64,000 nucleotides of DNA. Source: Petunia secreta. Lineage: Eukaryota; Streptophyta; Magnoliopsida; Solanales; Solanaceae. The stretch spans positions 21,533,501-21,597,500 of the forward strand of contig JARKIP010000023.1 of NCBI GenBank assembly GCA_029990175.1. Direction: 5' to 3'. The position numbers were made by a program, and so were the translations under genes. Below the pieces are notes generated by a model. It made no database searches. It saw nothing but the letters and a program-made list of their open reading frames with translations, and had not been told where the DNA came from. Shown in pieces: positions 18,540 to 30,599 of this stretch. Every line of letters starts with the position of its first letter. The stretch's first letter is position 1.

Positions 18540-21386
18540 TGTCATACCCGATTTCGGACTCAACTCGAGGCGAGTCGGGTTTCAGATTTGACTGGGTGAA
18601 CTCGTTTGAGTTAAGGTTTTGGAGTCGCCACCTAATATAGTTTCTAAGGTGTATTAGGTCACCTATTTTGTTTCTAGCCAATTTTAACAATTATCTTCTA
18701 AACTTAGTCTACGAACCAGAAGTCTAGGTAAGAGGTTCAGTTTAACTCGAGAGGAAGGGGTTAGGCATCTCTCGAGCCCCACCAAATATGGTTACCGACC
18801 AGACTTTATAATTGGGATTCGAAATAAGTAACTAAGCAACTTAAACTAACTAATTAGTAAACAAATAACTAGATAATATAATAATTGAGATAAGAGGTCC
18901 TAATAGGCTTCCTCCTTAAGGATTGCACCTTACAAAAGGGATGAAAATGAGTTAGTAAAATAATAGAGTAATAAATAGTAATAATAATAATAATAATAAT
19001 AAATAATAATAATAATAATGAGGACAAAATAATAATAATGACAAAAAGGTTTTTTTTTTTTTGAATTGTTCTCTTCCAAAATAGGTTATCGTCTCTTTCC
19101 AATTTTTACCTCGCAAAATTTAAAGAAAAGAGTTAGTGAATAATAATAATATTAATAAAAAAAAAAATAATAGTAATAATAATAATAATAATAACAATAA
19201 TAATAATAATAATAATAATAATAGTTTTTAAAATAAAGGAGAATGAGATTTTTGAAAGTGTCGGCTCAGGCGTGTATGAATTGGATAGAGGTTAGGGACG
19301 TCGATACGGCTGCGAACACGCCGGCCGGTCGTGGTGCCATGCCAAGTACCGGTCCCATTACTCCTTCACCAGCTCGTTTGTAGTCACGGCTTATACACTT
19401 CATTGTAGCCTTTTGTTTTAGGGATACAGGAATGAGATTGTTTATTCATTCAAATCGGTAGGCCTCAAATAAATAATTTATTTTCCTTGGCCATATTGAT
19501 ATAGCATCCGTCCCGTCAATTCCTTGTCTAGGCCTCAATATATGTAAAAATATATTTTTCATTGGCCTACAATTCCAGTGTAGTATCCGTTCCAATCCAG
19601 TAAATCAACAGGGTGATCCGCTACCAAATTCGTAACGATTTGTTTAGAAATCCTTACAACAAAACAACAATAGTCAATGTTACTTAAAAGAAATAACAAA
19701 CTGTCAAATGTGGATAGTTAAGCCACCACATATATGTCAAACGAAACAGAGTAGCATTCCACAAAGTAATAATAACAGGGAATAAGTATCCAAAGTAGTA
19801 ACAAATGAAATCAAGGGACCAGTGACTGAGAAACCAAGTTCTCGGCGTCGCTAGTAGGGCAGTAGTGAATATCAACAGAATAACAACATAGATAAGAAAT
19901 GAGTGCACGCGAAATATCAATTTTAAGCATCGTCATGATGCGTGACCCAAACGTGAAGCAGATCTGAGGAGTCAATGGCGGAACTCCCGTGACAGCAGAG
20001 AACAGAACAGACAAACGATATTGGGAAAGAAGGAGGAGCAACACCAGTCCGCTTGGCGGCGTTACTTCTACTCCAATTCCCCTTTTGATTTCCAAAGAAA
20101 CAAATCAGAGACCAGCGAGAAGTAGAGGTGGCCGGTGACGGCTCTGTTATCGGAGATGGTGGTATTCCGGTGAAGAAGCCTAGTGAAGATGATGATTTTA
20201 CGGCCGCTGAACCACTTCCCAAACCCCCGATCATTGATTTTGTACTCCATCCGTTTTGATTTTTCGGTGAGGTTGGTATTAGGCAGTGGGTGTGTGTACG
20301 TAATGTTTGTGACGACTGTGTGGTGTAGATTGATACTGTGTGTGTCGATGGAGTGAAGGAGAAGGACGGGGTCATCGGGTCTTCTTATATTTGGTGTGTG
20401 TACGTATGGTATTGGAGGGGTGTTGGTGTGTGTATGTGTGTTGATTTTACTGATGGGGCAATGGAGAGAGAAGGTGGAGATGGTGTTGTCTGTCTAGGGA
20501 AGAGGAGTCGGGTATGTGATAGTGTGTAGATGGGTTTTTGGTGAAGGAGGAAGGGGAGTCCGTACTGTGTATGCCAGATATCCGTTTATGTACTGATGAT
20601 GATGTGAATAGTTGATGATAAAAAATGTGAAGAAGAAAAATCATTATAATAAATAATTTGAAAAAGTAGTTATTAGGAGTCTTCCAAAAATATGAGAGTG
20701 AAATTAGGGATTTGAGAATGATTTTAGGGATTAGGATAAGATTTGGGGGACTGATTTAGGAAAAGATTTGGGAATTAGGAGAAGGTTTGGGATTTAAAAA
20801 TTCAAATAATACGAAAATATTTGGTTAAGAAATTTGGCTAGGTTCAGAGTAAAAAATGTAAATGAATAAAAGTAAATAAAGATAAATGAAGAATTTTGGG
20901 TAGTAATTTTGAAATATGGAAGAATTAATAATAAAAAGGAATTTGGACACTTTAATTGGCCAATATTTAACTTAAAGGTGTAAAAATAAAATATGGATAT
21001 ACATATATTATAAAATGCACAAATAAGTATTAAATAAACTCAAATAGAATTATTTAAATATATATAATCACAAATAATTACTAATTTGCACAAATAATCA
21101 TAATTGGAACAAACTTGACATGTAGCCTAAATGACGTAGTTATATAATATAGCCAACTAATATTATAAATGTACTAATTTCACAAATAGTCACAGTTTTG
21201 ACAAATAGCATAAATGATGCAAAAGTTACGTAATATAGACACACTTAAGTATATAATATATAAATAGAGGATAACGCACATAAATGCATGATTTCTAATG
21301 CACATTTTGCACAAATAGTCACATTGCACCCTTAAGTTGAATTATGCCAATTTTAGAAAAAGGAGGGACAAAATTGGGTGTCTATA
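18540..21386 (-). repeat. 2.85-kb LTR of the truncated element
   Basis: Bounded by GGTATGACA and TATAGACACCC on the minus strand. It contains (TAA)n microsatellites at about 18977-19020 and 19142-19222. The short open frames inside (for example around 20 kb) look like chance frames. Confidence 0.75.
18960..19222. repeat. (TAA)n microsatellites
   Basis: Two ATAATAATA runs (about 18977-19020 and 19142-19222) separated by a poly-T stretch. Confidence 0.9.
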
Positions 21387-22987
21387 CCACTATCAATAAT
21401 CAAAGAATAAGTAGTCCCTTGAACCTTACAAAATGCATGGAATAAATTCTCCCTTTGACTCGACTCCTCCTTCACTTGCACCCCCATAATTCTTCTCACC
21501 ACAAGAGAAGCATAGACATCATCTACTTTCCCACTATCCATCGGCTCCTCAAAATCATCGTCATGGCATACCTCTATCTATCTCCTCATTATCACTACCC
21601 CCGTTTCATAGCCCCCATCACCTAAAGCAATAATAGTCCTCCTATTGGGACAATCTCGCATCATGTGGCTACGGCCATTACACTTGTAGCATTGAATGTT
21701 AGATAAGTTTTCAAGTTTAGCTTTATTACCTCCCACCTTGTGCTCCTCCTTGGGCTTGTTTCTTTCAAAGTTGCCTTTGAAGTCACGCTTGGGCTCCTTA
21801 GCTTTATCCCATGGGGTATAGGCTTTCACATTATCCTTTCCTTTGTTCCAAGTGGATGAGATGTTTTTGGCTTTGTAAGACTTGTCTAGCTTGATCCCGT
21901 TCTCCACCTTTTGAGCCGCTTGGAATGCTTCAATCAAGTTTTCAAACCGGTTCAATTCCATTGGGAAGGAGATCTCCCGATTCAAACCTCCAAGAAACTT
22001 TGGTATGAGGGACCGGTCATCATCTAACATGTTAGCTCTTATCCTAGTCCTCTCAAATTCATCAAAATACTCCACCACGCTCTTGGTTCCTTGCCTCAAA
22101 TTGTAGAACCTTTTTGAGCAATTCATCCTCACATTGTGGAGGTAGAAACCAAGCCTCCATCATGGCTTTCAAAGCTGCCCAAACCCCATTGGCAATGAGC
22201 ACTTGTGTTTACCTTTGTCTTCTCGTGGAGTCCCACCAAGTAGAAGCATAGCTTTCAAATTGGTAGATAGCATACTTCACCCTTATAGCATCTTAGACGT
22301 TGTTGATTTAAAAGATTCTCTCCATCGAGACCACCCACTCCATGTACTTATCCGGATCAATTTCACCTAGGAAGGTTGGTAGGTTGACCTTGATATTGTT
22401 CAACCCCCTATCTTCATCGTGATACCTCCTTTGTCCACCATAACCCCTCGTGGTCATAGTAGTCTCCGTCACGATCCACTCTCTCTTGGTAACCTCTCCC
22501 AAATCGACCACCTCGACCTGTAGCTCCACCAAAAGGAATTCCCCTCGTTGGGCTTCACCCGGATAACGAAATGGTTCATTGTCATAGTTCTCATCCTCAT
22601 GAAGACCCTCAACATTAAGTGGCCTGGAGTGTCATTCCTTGGTTGCTCATTTCTTGGGAGATCATGAGTAGGATCCCTCGCTTGTGGAGTGACATTCGGC
22701 GAATAGGTATCTCGGACCACCATTTGAGAGTAACGGTCATTGGCCCGAGAGATTTGGCTTGGTCTATCACCCCGCACCCCCACGGTTGGAGGTGTGCCAA
22801 CTACTTGCTTTCCCTTTTCTCGAAGCTCTTCTTTTGTTGTTAGCTCCTTCACCGTCCCATCCAACCCATCAATCTTATCTTTCAAGAAGCTCATCTTAGC
22901 CATCATGGCTTGCATCATGGTTTTAAGTTCCATGTCCGCTTCGACCACATTTTGCGTTATTGTACGTACAAGCAAGTAAACAAGCAA
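21387..22987 (-). pseudogene. Inner gypsy Gag and start of protease (broken)
   Basis: The minus strand begins near 22987 with a helical N terminus. It passes through a frameshift near 22.5 kb (NLPTFLGEIDPDKYMEW, the classic Gag opening) and a damaged stretch at 22.13-22.3 kb. It then continues as the Gag core (NLRQGTKSVVEYFDEFERTR, FLGGLNREI) with a CCHC zinc knuckle CYKCNGRSHMMRDC at about 21.65-21.69 kb. After a stop near 21577 the protease starts (YSLIIDSG) and is cut at 21387 by the truncated LTR element. Confidence 0.85.
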
Positions 22988-23929
22988 TGTTAGTAGAAAG
23001 AGTCCTCACCGAGTCGTTCCCTAAGTGTTTACAATCAAATTGATATCACTCAATTCACTCGTGTTTGCACTCAACGTTCGGCTTTTACTCACTCTAGTGC
23101 TCTCTCCTCACTTGCCTTTTTCGATTCGCACACTAAATCCAACTTGAGAAGACAAGACACAGACAATTGAAACTGACGAAAGCATTTTAGGAAAGTTTAA
23201 AGAAAAGAGACGAAAGAAAGGCACAAATCGAATTGGCACGAATTAGATTCGGAATTGAATGAAATTTGGTTTGTGATCTAGAAACTCACTGTTCTTGATG
23301 CTGAATTGAGTTTCGGCTGATTGGAAACTGTTACGGGGCTGTTGCGAATAATCTGTCTAAGAATTTATTTTTCTGAAAAATTGATGTTCAGCGCGATCGC
23401 GAGCTTGGACCGCGTTTGCGGAGCTTTGCTGGTGGTACTTGGCACGATCGCGTGTGACTGTCGCGATTGCATATGCCTTTTAATTAGTGGTCTGTGTGAT
23501 AGCGCTGGAACTGACGCGATCGCGTAAGCTTCTGGGTTTGAAGCAGAACCCGATTTTGAAGCTCACTTTTCAACTTGAATCTTCACAAACCACCGGTTTT
23601 GCTCCAAATTTGAGATGTATACTCCTTGTTGGTCCGTGAACAAACCCCGGTAGTTGATTCTTCGATTTCAACAACCAAATTCAAAACCCCCAATTTCTTG
23701 ATGAAGAACCCTAATTTTTGAATCCTGAAATTCAGCACCAATATGTTGTTGTTTGTGCAATTCTTTTTGGGAATAGTTTCTAGGCTGCACAATCTTCAAA
23801 AAGTACCAAAAATGTCACTCAATAGAAACCTAATCCTAAGACTCATATTTTTGACTTTTTCACTCTTTTTTTTTTGACTTGATGAATAAAAATTGGTTTA
23901 GTGATTATTAAAACAAACACTAATCCATA
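22988..23929 (-). other. 5' leader of the inner gypsy element
   Basis: No coding region seen. It carries two more perfect GCGATCGC palindromes and degenerate relatives at about 23394-23525, matching the LTR array, so the motif is not confined to the LTR. Confidence 0.6.
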
Positions 23930-23941
23930 TCTGATACCAAA
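23930..23941 (-). other. Primer-binding site, initiator tRNA-Met type
   Basis: Minus strand TTTGGTATCAGATATGG directly after the LTR end. TGGTATCAGA is the usual initiator tRNA-Met complement. Confidence 0.9.
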
Positions 23942-24668
23942 TGATATGAAAATTAAAGACACAAATTGAAAAGACAAGAAGAAAGATCCACTTGATTAGA
24001 GAATAATTAAGGAAGTTAATTAGGAAAAATTAGCCTAATTACCCCCTTAATGACCTAAACAAGAGAACCACTTCTATTTGATCCTCAATTAGCTAAGACT
24101 AATTGCAAATCAAGGATATTAATGAGCTCAAGCAAACAAGCTTAGCCAAATCCTCACAATTATCAATATTCATCAAAACTAGATTTTCTAATGACTTTAG
24201 GAGTTTTTATACTATGGCACAAATGCCTTAATTAACCCTTAACAATGGGCCTTCAAGTCATTAGCCACTGGTGGGCTTTCTAATCTTCGTCTCAGCGCGA
24301 TCACACAGTGATGGTCGCTATCGCACTGAGCTTTTATTCATAGCCTCGCGATCGCGACTATGGTTACGCGATCGCGCAGGCAAAGGCTTCAACCAGTATC
24401 TTGCGCGATCGCACAGCTCTGCCATTTGCTCTTCCGCGATCGCGTCTGGCTTCTCGCGATAGCGTAGCTCTTCTTTTTTCCCCTTCGCGATCGCGTCTGT
24501 GCACTCGCGATGAGTATTTTAAGTTCCAGAGGCAGTAAGCATGGAAAACTGCCCTAGAACCTCCAATACTTGTCCAATTAGCTCCAACTGTGTGAACATA
24601 CCTTGTAGCTGTTGCAACTCCCTAGCTGGCTCCTTGTGAAGGGCTTGGATGAGCGGCGGGTTGCATCA
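23942..24668 (-). repeat. Inner gypsy 5' LTR
   Basis: 727 bp, TGATATG...TTGCATCA, with the CACAG duplication immediately outside. Confidence 0.92.
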
Positions 24669-24673
24669 CACAG

Positions 24674-26600
24674 CCTCCCAAGTATGATAATATAGTCCAT
24701 CTCTCCGGATAAGACCAGAAACACAGTTTCTATAGTGACACCTTCGGCGTAAGTTGTTAGAGTGATCTCACCAAAGGATATTCTCTCTTGAATTTTTGAA
24801 TACGAAGAGTACAGTTGACTTCGACATGACTTGATATGTTAGTTGCATCTTCTCTACCACCTGAGAGATTGGATGATATTTACTCACATCTATAAGTACT
24901 CGTTTGATAACGGAGTCATGAACTCGTATTATAATCACCAAAGCATCATGATAAATGAACAATTTTCCATATGTATCTGCTTCTCCGAAAGTTATCTCAT
25001 CTTTGTTGTGAAATTTATCCAGTTAACTTTCAATCCCCTCCAGAATTGACATTCATCGTCCTTTCTGGTGTGGGGGCCAATGGAGATTGCTTTCCCTATC
25101 GGTTAGCAAGTCTTTCAACATCCCCTTATGAAGCAAATGTTCTACCTCATAGTGTAGCGCCTTGCAGTCTTTGATTGCGTGGCTGTGATCTTAGTAGAAA
25201 TCACACCACGACTTATGATCTCTCTTACTTGCATCATTCTCATTTCCTTCGGGAACTTTACTACTTTATCTCCCAACACTCTAATGGCATTCACAAGCAT
25301 GGTTGTTGACACATTGAATTTGTGTTATTAGATTTTGGGCGCTGATAGATCTTTGGACACCAAAGTAGGCCCCGACTTCCCCCTTCGGGTTGAACCCCTA
25401 TGGTGTGTTCTTTCGCCTCCTCGACCTGATTACCTAGGGAATCATATGGCTCAGACCGACTCTTCGAATTTCGTTATCTGTGCTCACTCCTTCTGGAAGA
25501 TTCCGGGCGGCTACTACATTTGCTGTTGTAATTTTCAAATCTATGTTCTTCTTTTTCTAACCTTATTTTTGAATAGAAATTACAGTATATCTCATCTTCT
25601 TGACGGAGGATGTTCCTGCAAATCATTTTTCAAATTTCTACAAGCTTCTAAATTGTCGCCATTTAAGTTGTTAGTGAAAGTCAAGGCTGCCCAATTTTCC
25701 TCTAAGTGTGGTAAAGTCATTCGTTTTGTCTGGAAGCGAACCATGAACAACTTAAGTGACTCAAAATCACCTTGTTTAATGTCAAAGATGTCTTCTACCC
25801 TCTTATCAAGATTCTGATTAATGGATAGCTCAGTTGTTTCAGCGAATGAACCAACCGATCTTTTTGGTATCAATGAGTACCAAGTCAATGCTCCCTTGGT
25901 GAGCCTCTCTTCGAATTTTTCAAAAATATAGACTTGATCTCTTCTTCTGATTTCCCTTGATCATTGTGACAGACGTAGTGATTTGAGAGGTGAGATCAGT
26001 AGTCCCATCATATTTAGCTAAGTTAGGTATTTTGAACTTCATTGGGATATGCATGAGGGAAACACTTGCCTTGTAGGTTTACTTTGTGCATTTTCTGATA
26101 TCTATAGTCTTAATCACCTTAGGTTCCCCCGGAATTCGCTCCATCAATGCTTTGAATACTTTTTAAACTTTTTCTCTGTCAACTCCTTAAATAAGCCCAA
26201 CTCCTTATATTCTGCTATCACGATAGTTATACCTGACCTTCCGGATCTGGTTCTACCCAGAGGTCCCCATATTACTTCATCCTGAAGTATCGAGGTTTTA
26301 GTACCTATGTGGAGAACCGTTGAAGGCACATGTGTCTTTTAGCCGATGCTACCGGACAAAGCTTGCAACTCAACGCTTACTTTTCGGTTAATTGTTGCTT
26401 GTTCGGCGAACAGTCTGCTCTTCTCCAAGGTCGCGGTCTGTTATATCTTCATGAAATCTATAAGGGTGGCTTTTCTAGAGCTGCATCCTAATTCAACCAC
26501 GCCTTTTCCGTTCTTATGGACCCTAGACAAATTCTGCTCTGAACTGGCTGGAGTGTTGGTCGGAGAGTGATCTAACGCACGGTTATGCTGAGTTTACCAT
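24674..26600 (-). pseudogene. Outer Tat element Gag and protease fragments
   Basis: Minus strand, right to left: Gag core at 25888-25592 (WYSLIPKRSVGSFAE, then FMVRFQTKRMTLP); a Tat-type DHSHAIKDCKALHYEVEHLL segment with GMLKDLLTD at about 25.19-25.06 kb; a protease segment at 24962-24768 (HDALVIIIRVHD, RVLIDVSKYHP) in which the expected D-S/T-G active site is lost. Stops and frameshifts separate the pieces. The protease continues across the inner insertion at 13.17 kb. Confidence 0.8.
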
Positions 26601-26749
26601 CGGCTGAATCATTATTCTCCAGGTTGACCCTGCCAGCGGTAGCTACAGCTGGAAGTTGAGATGAATCTACCATTTCACACGAAAAACAACAAATTAAGAA
26701 TATATAAATTCAAAAGTCAAAAATCTTGGAATTAGCATATTATTTGGAC

Positions 26750-26768
26750 CTCATGATGGGCACCAACT
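26750..26768 (-). other. Primer-binding site of the outer Tat element
   Basis: Minus strand TTGGTGCCCATCATGAGGT resembles the TGGCGCCCACCGTGGGG-type site found after Tat LTRs. Confidence 0.65.
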
Positions 26769-27481
26769 TGTATATCCTATATATGTGTTTAGGTTTAATA
26801 ATTAAATTAATAAATATAAACCCACAAACAACCTTTTATATCAAAATTTTTGGCTTAATTAACATTAATCTAAGCATAGTTTGATTGACTGGAAGTTTAG
26901 TCAACAATAAGAAAATAGTAGTAATAATAAAGTATAAAGTAATGATGTAATCAAGGCAAATAAAGAAGAAATCTTATTGATGTAGGCCGTGGATGGCTTC
27001 AACATTGGTAGTAACCCAGGCAATGATAAGAACAATAATAGTGACAATGACAATACAATAATAAGCATAAAAGTGATAGTATAGTACTAGTATTTTTGTG
27101 TGTATGTAGTAGCTGAGGGGTACAAAGGAGGAGAGGGGGGGGGGGGGGGAGTATATGTAGACATAGAGTTCTAATTAAATATGTCTCTACCCACTTCCCA
27201 CGTCTTTCAACGGTTGGATATAATAAAGCTGTTGAGATGTGATAAGGTTGGCCCCGGAATTAGCTGAGTCAGTTGAGGCGAAACGCTCATCTTCTTAAGT
27301 GTCCGTCTTGGTTTGCCCGAAGTCTTGAGTGTCCATTCGCTATCCCGAATCGCCAATTTTGTCTGGCTGCCAATTGAGCTGTCCACGTATCATCTGGAGA
27401 CATGTTGTCTCCGTATGTTTTTTTTGTCAGAACCACGTATCCAGACACCTGACAATGATATTTGTGATCTAATTTTTACCA
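26769..27481 (-). repeat. Outer Tat element 5' LTR
   Basis: 713 bp, starting TGTATATCC and ending TTTTTACCA in plus orientation. Its first 130 bp have no counterpart in the MULE-truncated partner at 12.2 kb. It contains a G14-type run near 27135. Confidence 0.75.
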
Positions 27482-27876
27482 ATACAAGTATTTAAATACA
27501 TAGTTATTAGAGAAGTATAATTTACATGAACAAGAAAATAGGATTTAGTTTATGCCAGATGTACGTGTATCTAAGAACGTTACTAGGTATATTAAAACAC
27601 AGATTTTATTGTTAAGAATATAATAAATACTATAAAAAATAGGAAAAAATGAATGTATCTTAATTATTGAATAAGAGATCCGATAAGAACTTTAACAAAT
27701 TTCTGCTTATATAATCAAAAAATTCAAATTTCTTGCTTTTTAAGTAATAAAAAGATATTAGACTTCAAAGTAATATTTATCTATAACACCTTATAATTAT
27801 GGATAGAAAACAAACCAAATAGGTTTTAAAAAAAGAATGTATCCTCAAGAAGAATATATCAAAAATTTGACTACAA
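27482..27876. other. AT-rich spacer, nothing recognised
   Basis: No coding, RNA or repeat structure that I can support. Confidence 0.5.
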
Positions 27877-27885
27877 TATATAATT

Positions 27886-28266
27886 GGGACACTTACAAAA
27901 ATACCCACAAAACCTAAAATAATTACAGTCACTACTCACTACTTTCAAATATTACCGGACCTACCCACTAAATTATTTACCCACTCTACCTACCCAGACT
28001 TGTATACCATAGTTTATGCAGTATACCATAAAGGTATATACCTATAAGGCATAACAAAGGTATACAGTAATAAATGTCCCTCCAGACTTGTATACCATAA
28101 TTTATGCAGTATACTTTAAAGGTACACACCTATAAGGCATAACAAAGGTATAGAATAATAAATGGGTAGGTTGGGTAAATACTTTTAGTTTTATGGGTAG
28201 AATAATTTGTAATGGGTATGACTTGTAAATACTTTAAATTTTATGGGTATAGAGTGTAAAAATCCC
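27886..28266. mobile_element. MULE-type MITE, copy 1 (TSD TATATAATT)
   Basis: 381 bp. Ends are inverted: GGGACACTTACAAAAATACCCA and, reversed, GGGATTTTTACACTCTATACCCA. Perfect 9-bp TSDs at 27877-27885 and 28267-28275. The interior has two copies of CAGACTTGTATACCATA...GGTATA. A second copy is at 32062-32402. Confidence 0.92.
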
Positions 28267-28547
28267 TATATAATTACCATCAATTTTTAATTCTCGCACC
28301 CCTTAAAATTTAAAAAAGCATAATATACTCATTTATTTACAATCAATTTAGTGTTGACCAACTAATTATTTGATCCAACGAAGAAGTTAAATCATGTATC
28401 ATTCGCATAACATTCATCCAATTCTAAGTAGGTTTTTCTGCATACAACCTTAGGGTAATTGATAAGATTTAGGAGTAGAGTCTAGCAAAGAATTTGAACA
28501 TTAATTCAGCGAAATATTGAAGATAACAGGAGATGTCAATACTAAAA

Positions 28548-30068
28548 GAATTTTTTACACAAATATACAAATTTTTATCCTTAATTACAAAAAAATAGTA
28601 ATATTTCTCTGATTACAATGCATAGTAGTATTATTTTTCTAACACATTTAACAATAATCTAACACATTTCACTTTCACTTCCCATTTTCTCCAAATTAAA
28701 AATTCTCTCACTTACTCTCTCTTTCTCCTATCACCCACACCCACCCCCACCACCCCAACGCCATAACCCCCACCCTAACACCATCACCACCACCCCACCA
28801 CCATTACCCCAACCACCCCAGTGCCATCACCCCCCTCCCTCGTTTCTATTTGGTTCAGTGAAAGCATATTCAGTGGCTCATCTATAAACTGAAGAAACAA
28901 CTTACGTAGTTGGTTCCATGGAGATTGCTTTCTTGTTCAGGTGCAAACATGTAATACATGTTTCTTTATATTAACAAAAACAGGTTCATTTTGACTTAAT
29001 CATTTTAAGATACAACCAAAAAAGTAGCTAACAAAAGTTATCAACTAGGGTAGTCCTTGTTAGAGTCTTGACACTTCACAGTATACAGGGTGGGTGGGGT
29101 GAAGGAGGGTGGTGCAGATTGATGCCGAGTTTTCCTTCTTCAAGTACGTAGTAATAGACTACTACTTGCTATTGGATTCAATGGATTTTAACAGCGTCAA
29201 TGTAAGATGAGATGTAACAATATTGTTGAGCCTTATGCTATAATTAGCGGAGGGAATGAATTAGGAATTTTTATATAAAAGTATAATTTGTTAATAGTGA
29301 TTTTATCCTATTTTTACGGAAATTCTTCAAATATAGACTCTCTGAAACAGTTTGAACGATGCTGAAACAGTCTTGATACGGTGCAGAAACAGTTTGATAC
29401 AGTGCAGAAACAGTTTGATACGGTGCTGCAGAAACAGTTAAAACGGTGCAGAAACAGTTAGATACGGTGCTGCAGAAACAGTTGAAACAGTTAGAAATAA
29501 TTGAAACGGTGCAGAAACAGTTAGATACGGTTTCTGAAACGGTGCAGAAACAGTTTGAAACAGTTGAAACGGTGCAGAAACAGTTAGAAACGGTGCTGCA
29601 GAAACAGTTGAAACGGTGCTGAAACAGTTAGAAACGGTGCTCCAGAAACAGTTGAAACGGTGCAGAAACAGTTAGATACGGTGTTGCAGAAACAGTTGAA
29701 ACGGTGCAGAAACAGTTAGATACAGTGCAGAAATAGTTGATACGGTGCAGAAATAGTGAGATTCAACGAGATACATTGAGGATAGATGAGGAAAAGTAAA
29801 ATTGGGAAAAATGAGAGGAGTAAAAGTGAAATTGGGGGGAAATGGTGGGAGAAAAAAAATGAAATATGGGGAAATAGGAGGAGCAAAAGTGATAGTGGGA
29901 GAAATATAAGAAAGAATGTAAGGGTTTGGTATGTTATGAGAAAGTATTGCTATGTTTTTGCTATGTTTGTAATTATCTTGTGTTTTCTTCGATATAGGGT
30001 AATTTTACTAAAATGTTGTTATGTTTTGTAATTAAGCTCTAAAACTTGAATTTTTATGTAAAAAATCC
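28548..30068. mobile_element. Non-autonomous Mutator-like element A1 (TSD ATACTAAAA)
   Basis: 1521 bp. Starts GAATTTTTTACAC and ends, reversed, GGATTTTTTACAT. The inverted similarity extends about 60 bp (CTTAATTACAAAA shared). 9-bp TSDs at 28539-28547 and 30069-30077. No protein gene. The interior holds a C-rich leader-like stretch (28660-28860) and a GAAACAG tandem array. Related to A2 (47357-49055). Confidence 0.85.
29341..29765 (+). repeat. GAAACAGTT/GAAACGGTGCA tandem array
   Basis: Roughly 25-30 copies of GAAACRGT, often in the pair GCAGAAACAGTT and GATACGGTGC. Homologous to the array at 47590-48235 in element A2. Confidence 0.9.
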
Positions 30069-30078
30069 ATACTAAAAG

Positions 30079-30569
30079 GTAAAAATTTCGCCCAACAGCC
30101 ACTTTTAACACTGGTATTTAGTTTGAGGCCACTATTTTTATTGGTCTCACACTAGAGGCCACTTTTGGGCCTTTACTAAATAAATATTGACTTAAGTTCT
30201 GATAATTGACTGAACTTCAGTCCATACGGCCCCTGGACTGAAGTTCCATCTTTAAGGACTGAACTTCAGTCCATATGGCCATGGACTGAACTTCAGTCCA
30301 TGGTATGGCCATCGACTGAAGTTCCATCTTTAAGGATTGAACTTCAGTCCATATGGCCCTGAACTGAAGTTCCATCTTAAGGACTGGACTGAACTTCAGT
30401 CCATATGGCCCTGGATTGAAGTTCAATCTTTAAGGACTGAACTTCAATCCGGCCTCTGGACTGAAGTTCTATCTCTTTAAGCAAAAGTGGCCACAAACTA
30501 AATGTTTTGGTATTAGGGGCCTGTGCCCAAAGACCTTATCGAAAAAGTGGCCTTTCGTGCACTTTCCCC
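30079..30569. mobile_element. Non-autonomous Mutator-like element B1 (TSD TACTAAAAG)
   Basis: 491 bp. Ends GTAAAAATTTCGCCC and, reversed, GGGGAAAGTGCACG, with shared inner AGGCCACTTTT. 9-bp TSDs at 30070-30078 and 30570-30578. The left TSD overlaps the right TSD of A1 by all but one base. The interior (30200-30475) is a tandem of GGACTGAACTTCAGTCC palindromes. Confidence 0.8.
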
Positions 30570-30599
30570 TACTAAAAGATGACCTTATCGAATCCAACT

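Larger units (their letters stand above)
16266..21386 (-). mobile_element. Truncated LTR retrotransposon inside the inner gypsy Pol
   Basis: A 5' LTR (18540-21386) and about 2.27 kb of 5' leader replace the protease-to-RT portion of the host element. On the minus strand the LTR opens TATAGACACCCAATTTTG (TA for the usual TG) and ends GGTATGACA. No Gag, Pol or second LTR of this element is present, so insertion was followed by deletion. The left junction is placed only to within about 10 bp. Confidence 0.75.
13172..24668 (-). mobile_element. Inner Ty3/gypsy (chromovirus-like) element with TSD CACAG
   Basis: Flanked by perfect 5-bp TSDs CACAG (13167-13171, 24669-24673). LTRs read TGATATG...TTGCATCA in plus orientation. 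PBS for initiator tRNA-Met; Gag, protease start, RT, RNase H and integrase are on the minus strand. Several stops and frameshifts are present, and the segment from mid-protease to early RT is missing, replaced by a 5.1-kb piece of another LTR element. Confidence 0.92.
12223..27481 (-). mobile_element. Tat-type Ty3/gypsy element (outer), interrupted by MULE-1 and by another gypsy element
   Basis: Related LTR sequences at 12225-12757 and 26769-27481 flank minus-strand Gag-protease fragments. The right LTR abuts a PBS (minus TTGGTGCCCATCATGAGG). The interior is split by the 13172-24668 insertion, exactly between the protease segment at 24.77-24.96 kb and its continuation at 13.01-13.17 kb. Reverse transcriptase, RNase H and integrase are absent, so the element was already deleted and non-autonomous. 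Its left LTR lacks the first 130 bp or so, because MULE-1 sits there. Confidence 0.8.

Noticed and set aside
20338..20529. Val/Gly-rich open frame in the 2.85-kb LTR
   Set aside because: Derived from GTGTGT-rich sequence, no domain, inside an LTR.
23930..23941. tRNA-like sequence TGGTATCAGA
   Set aside because: It is only the primer-binding site beside an LTR; no cloverleaf surrounds it.
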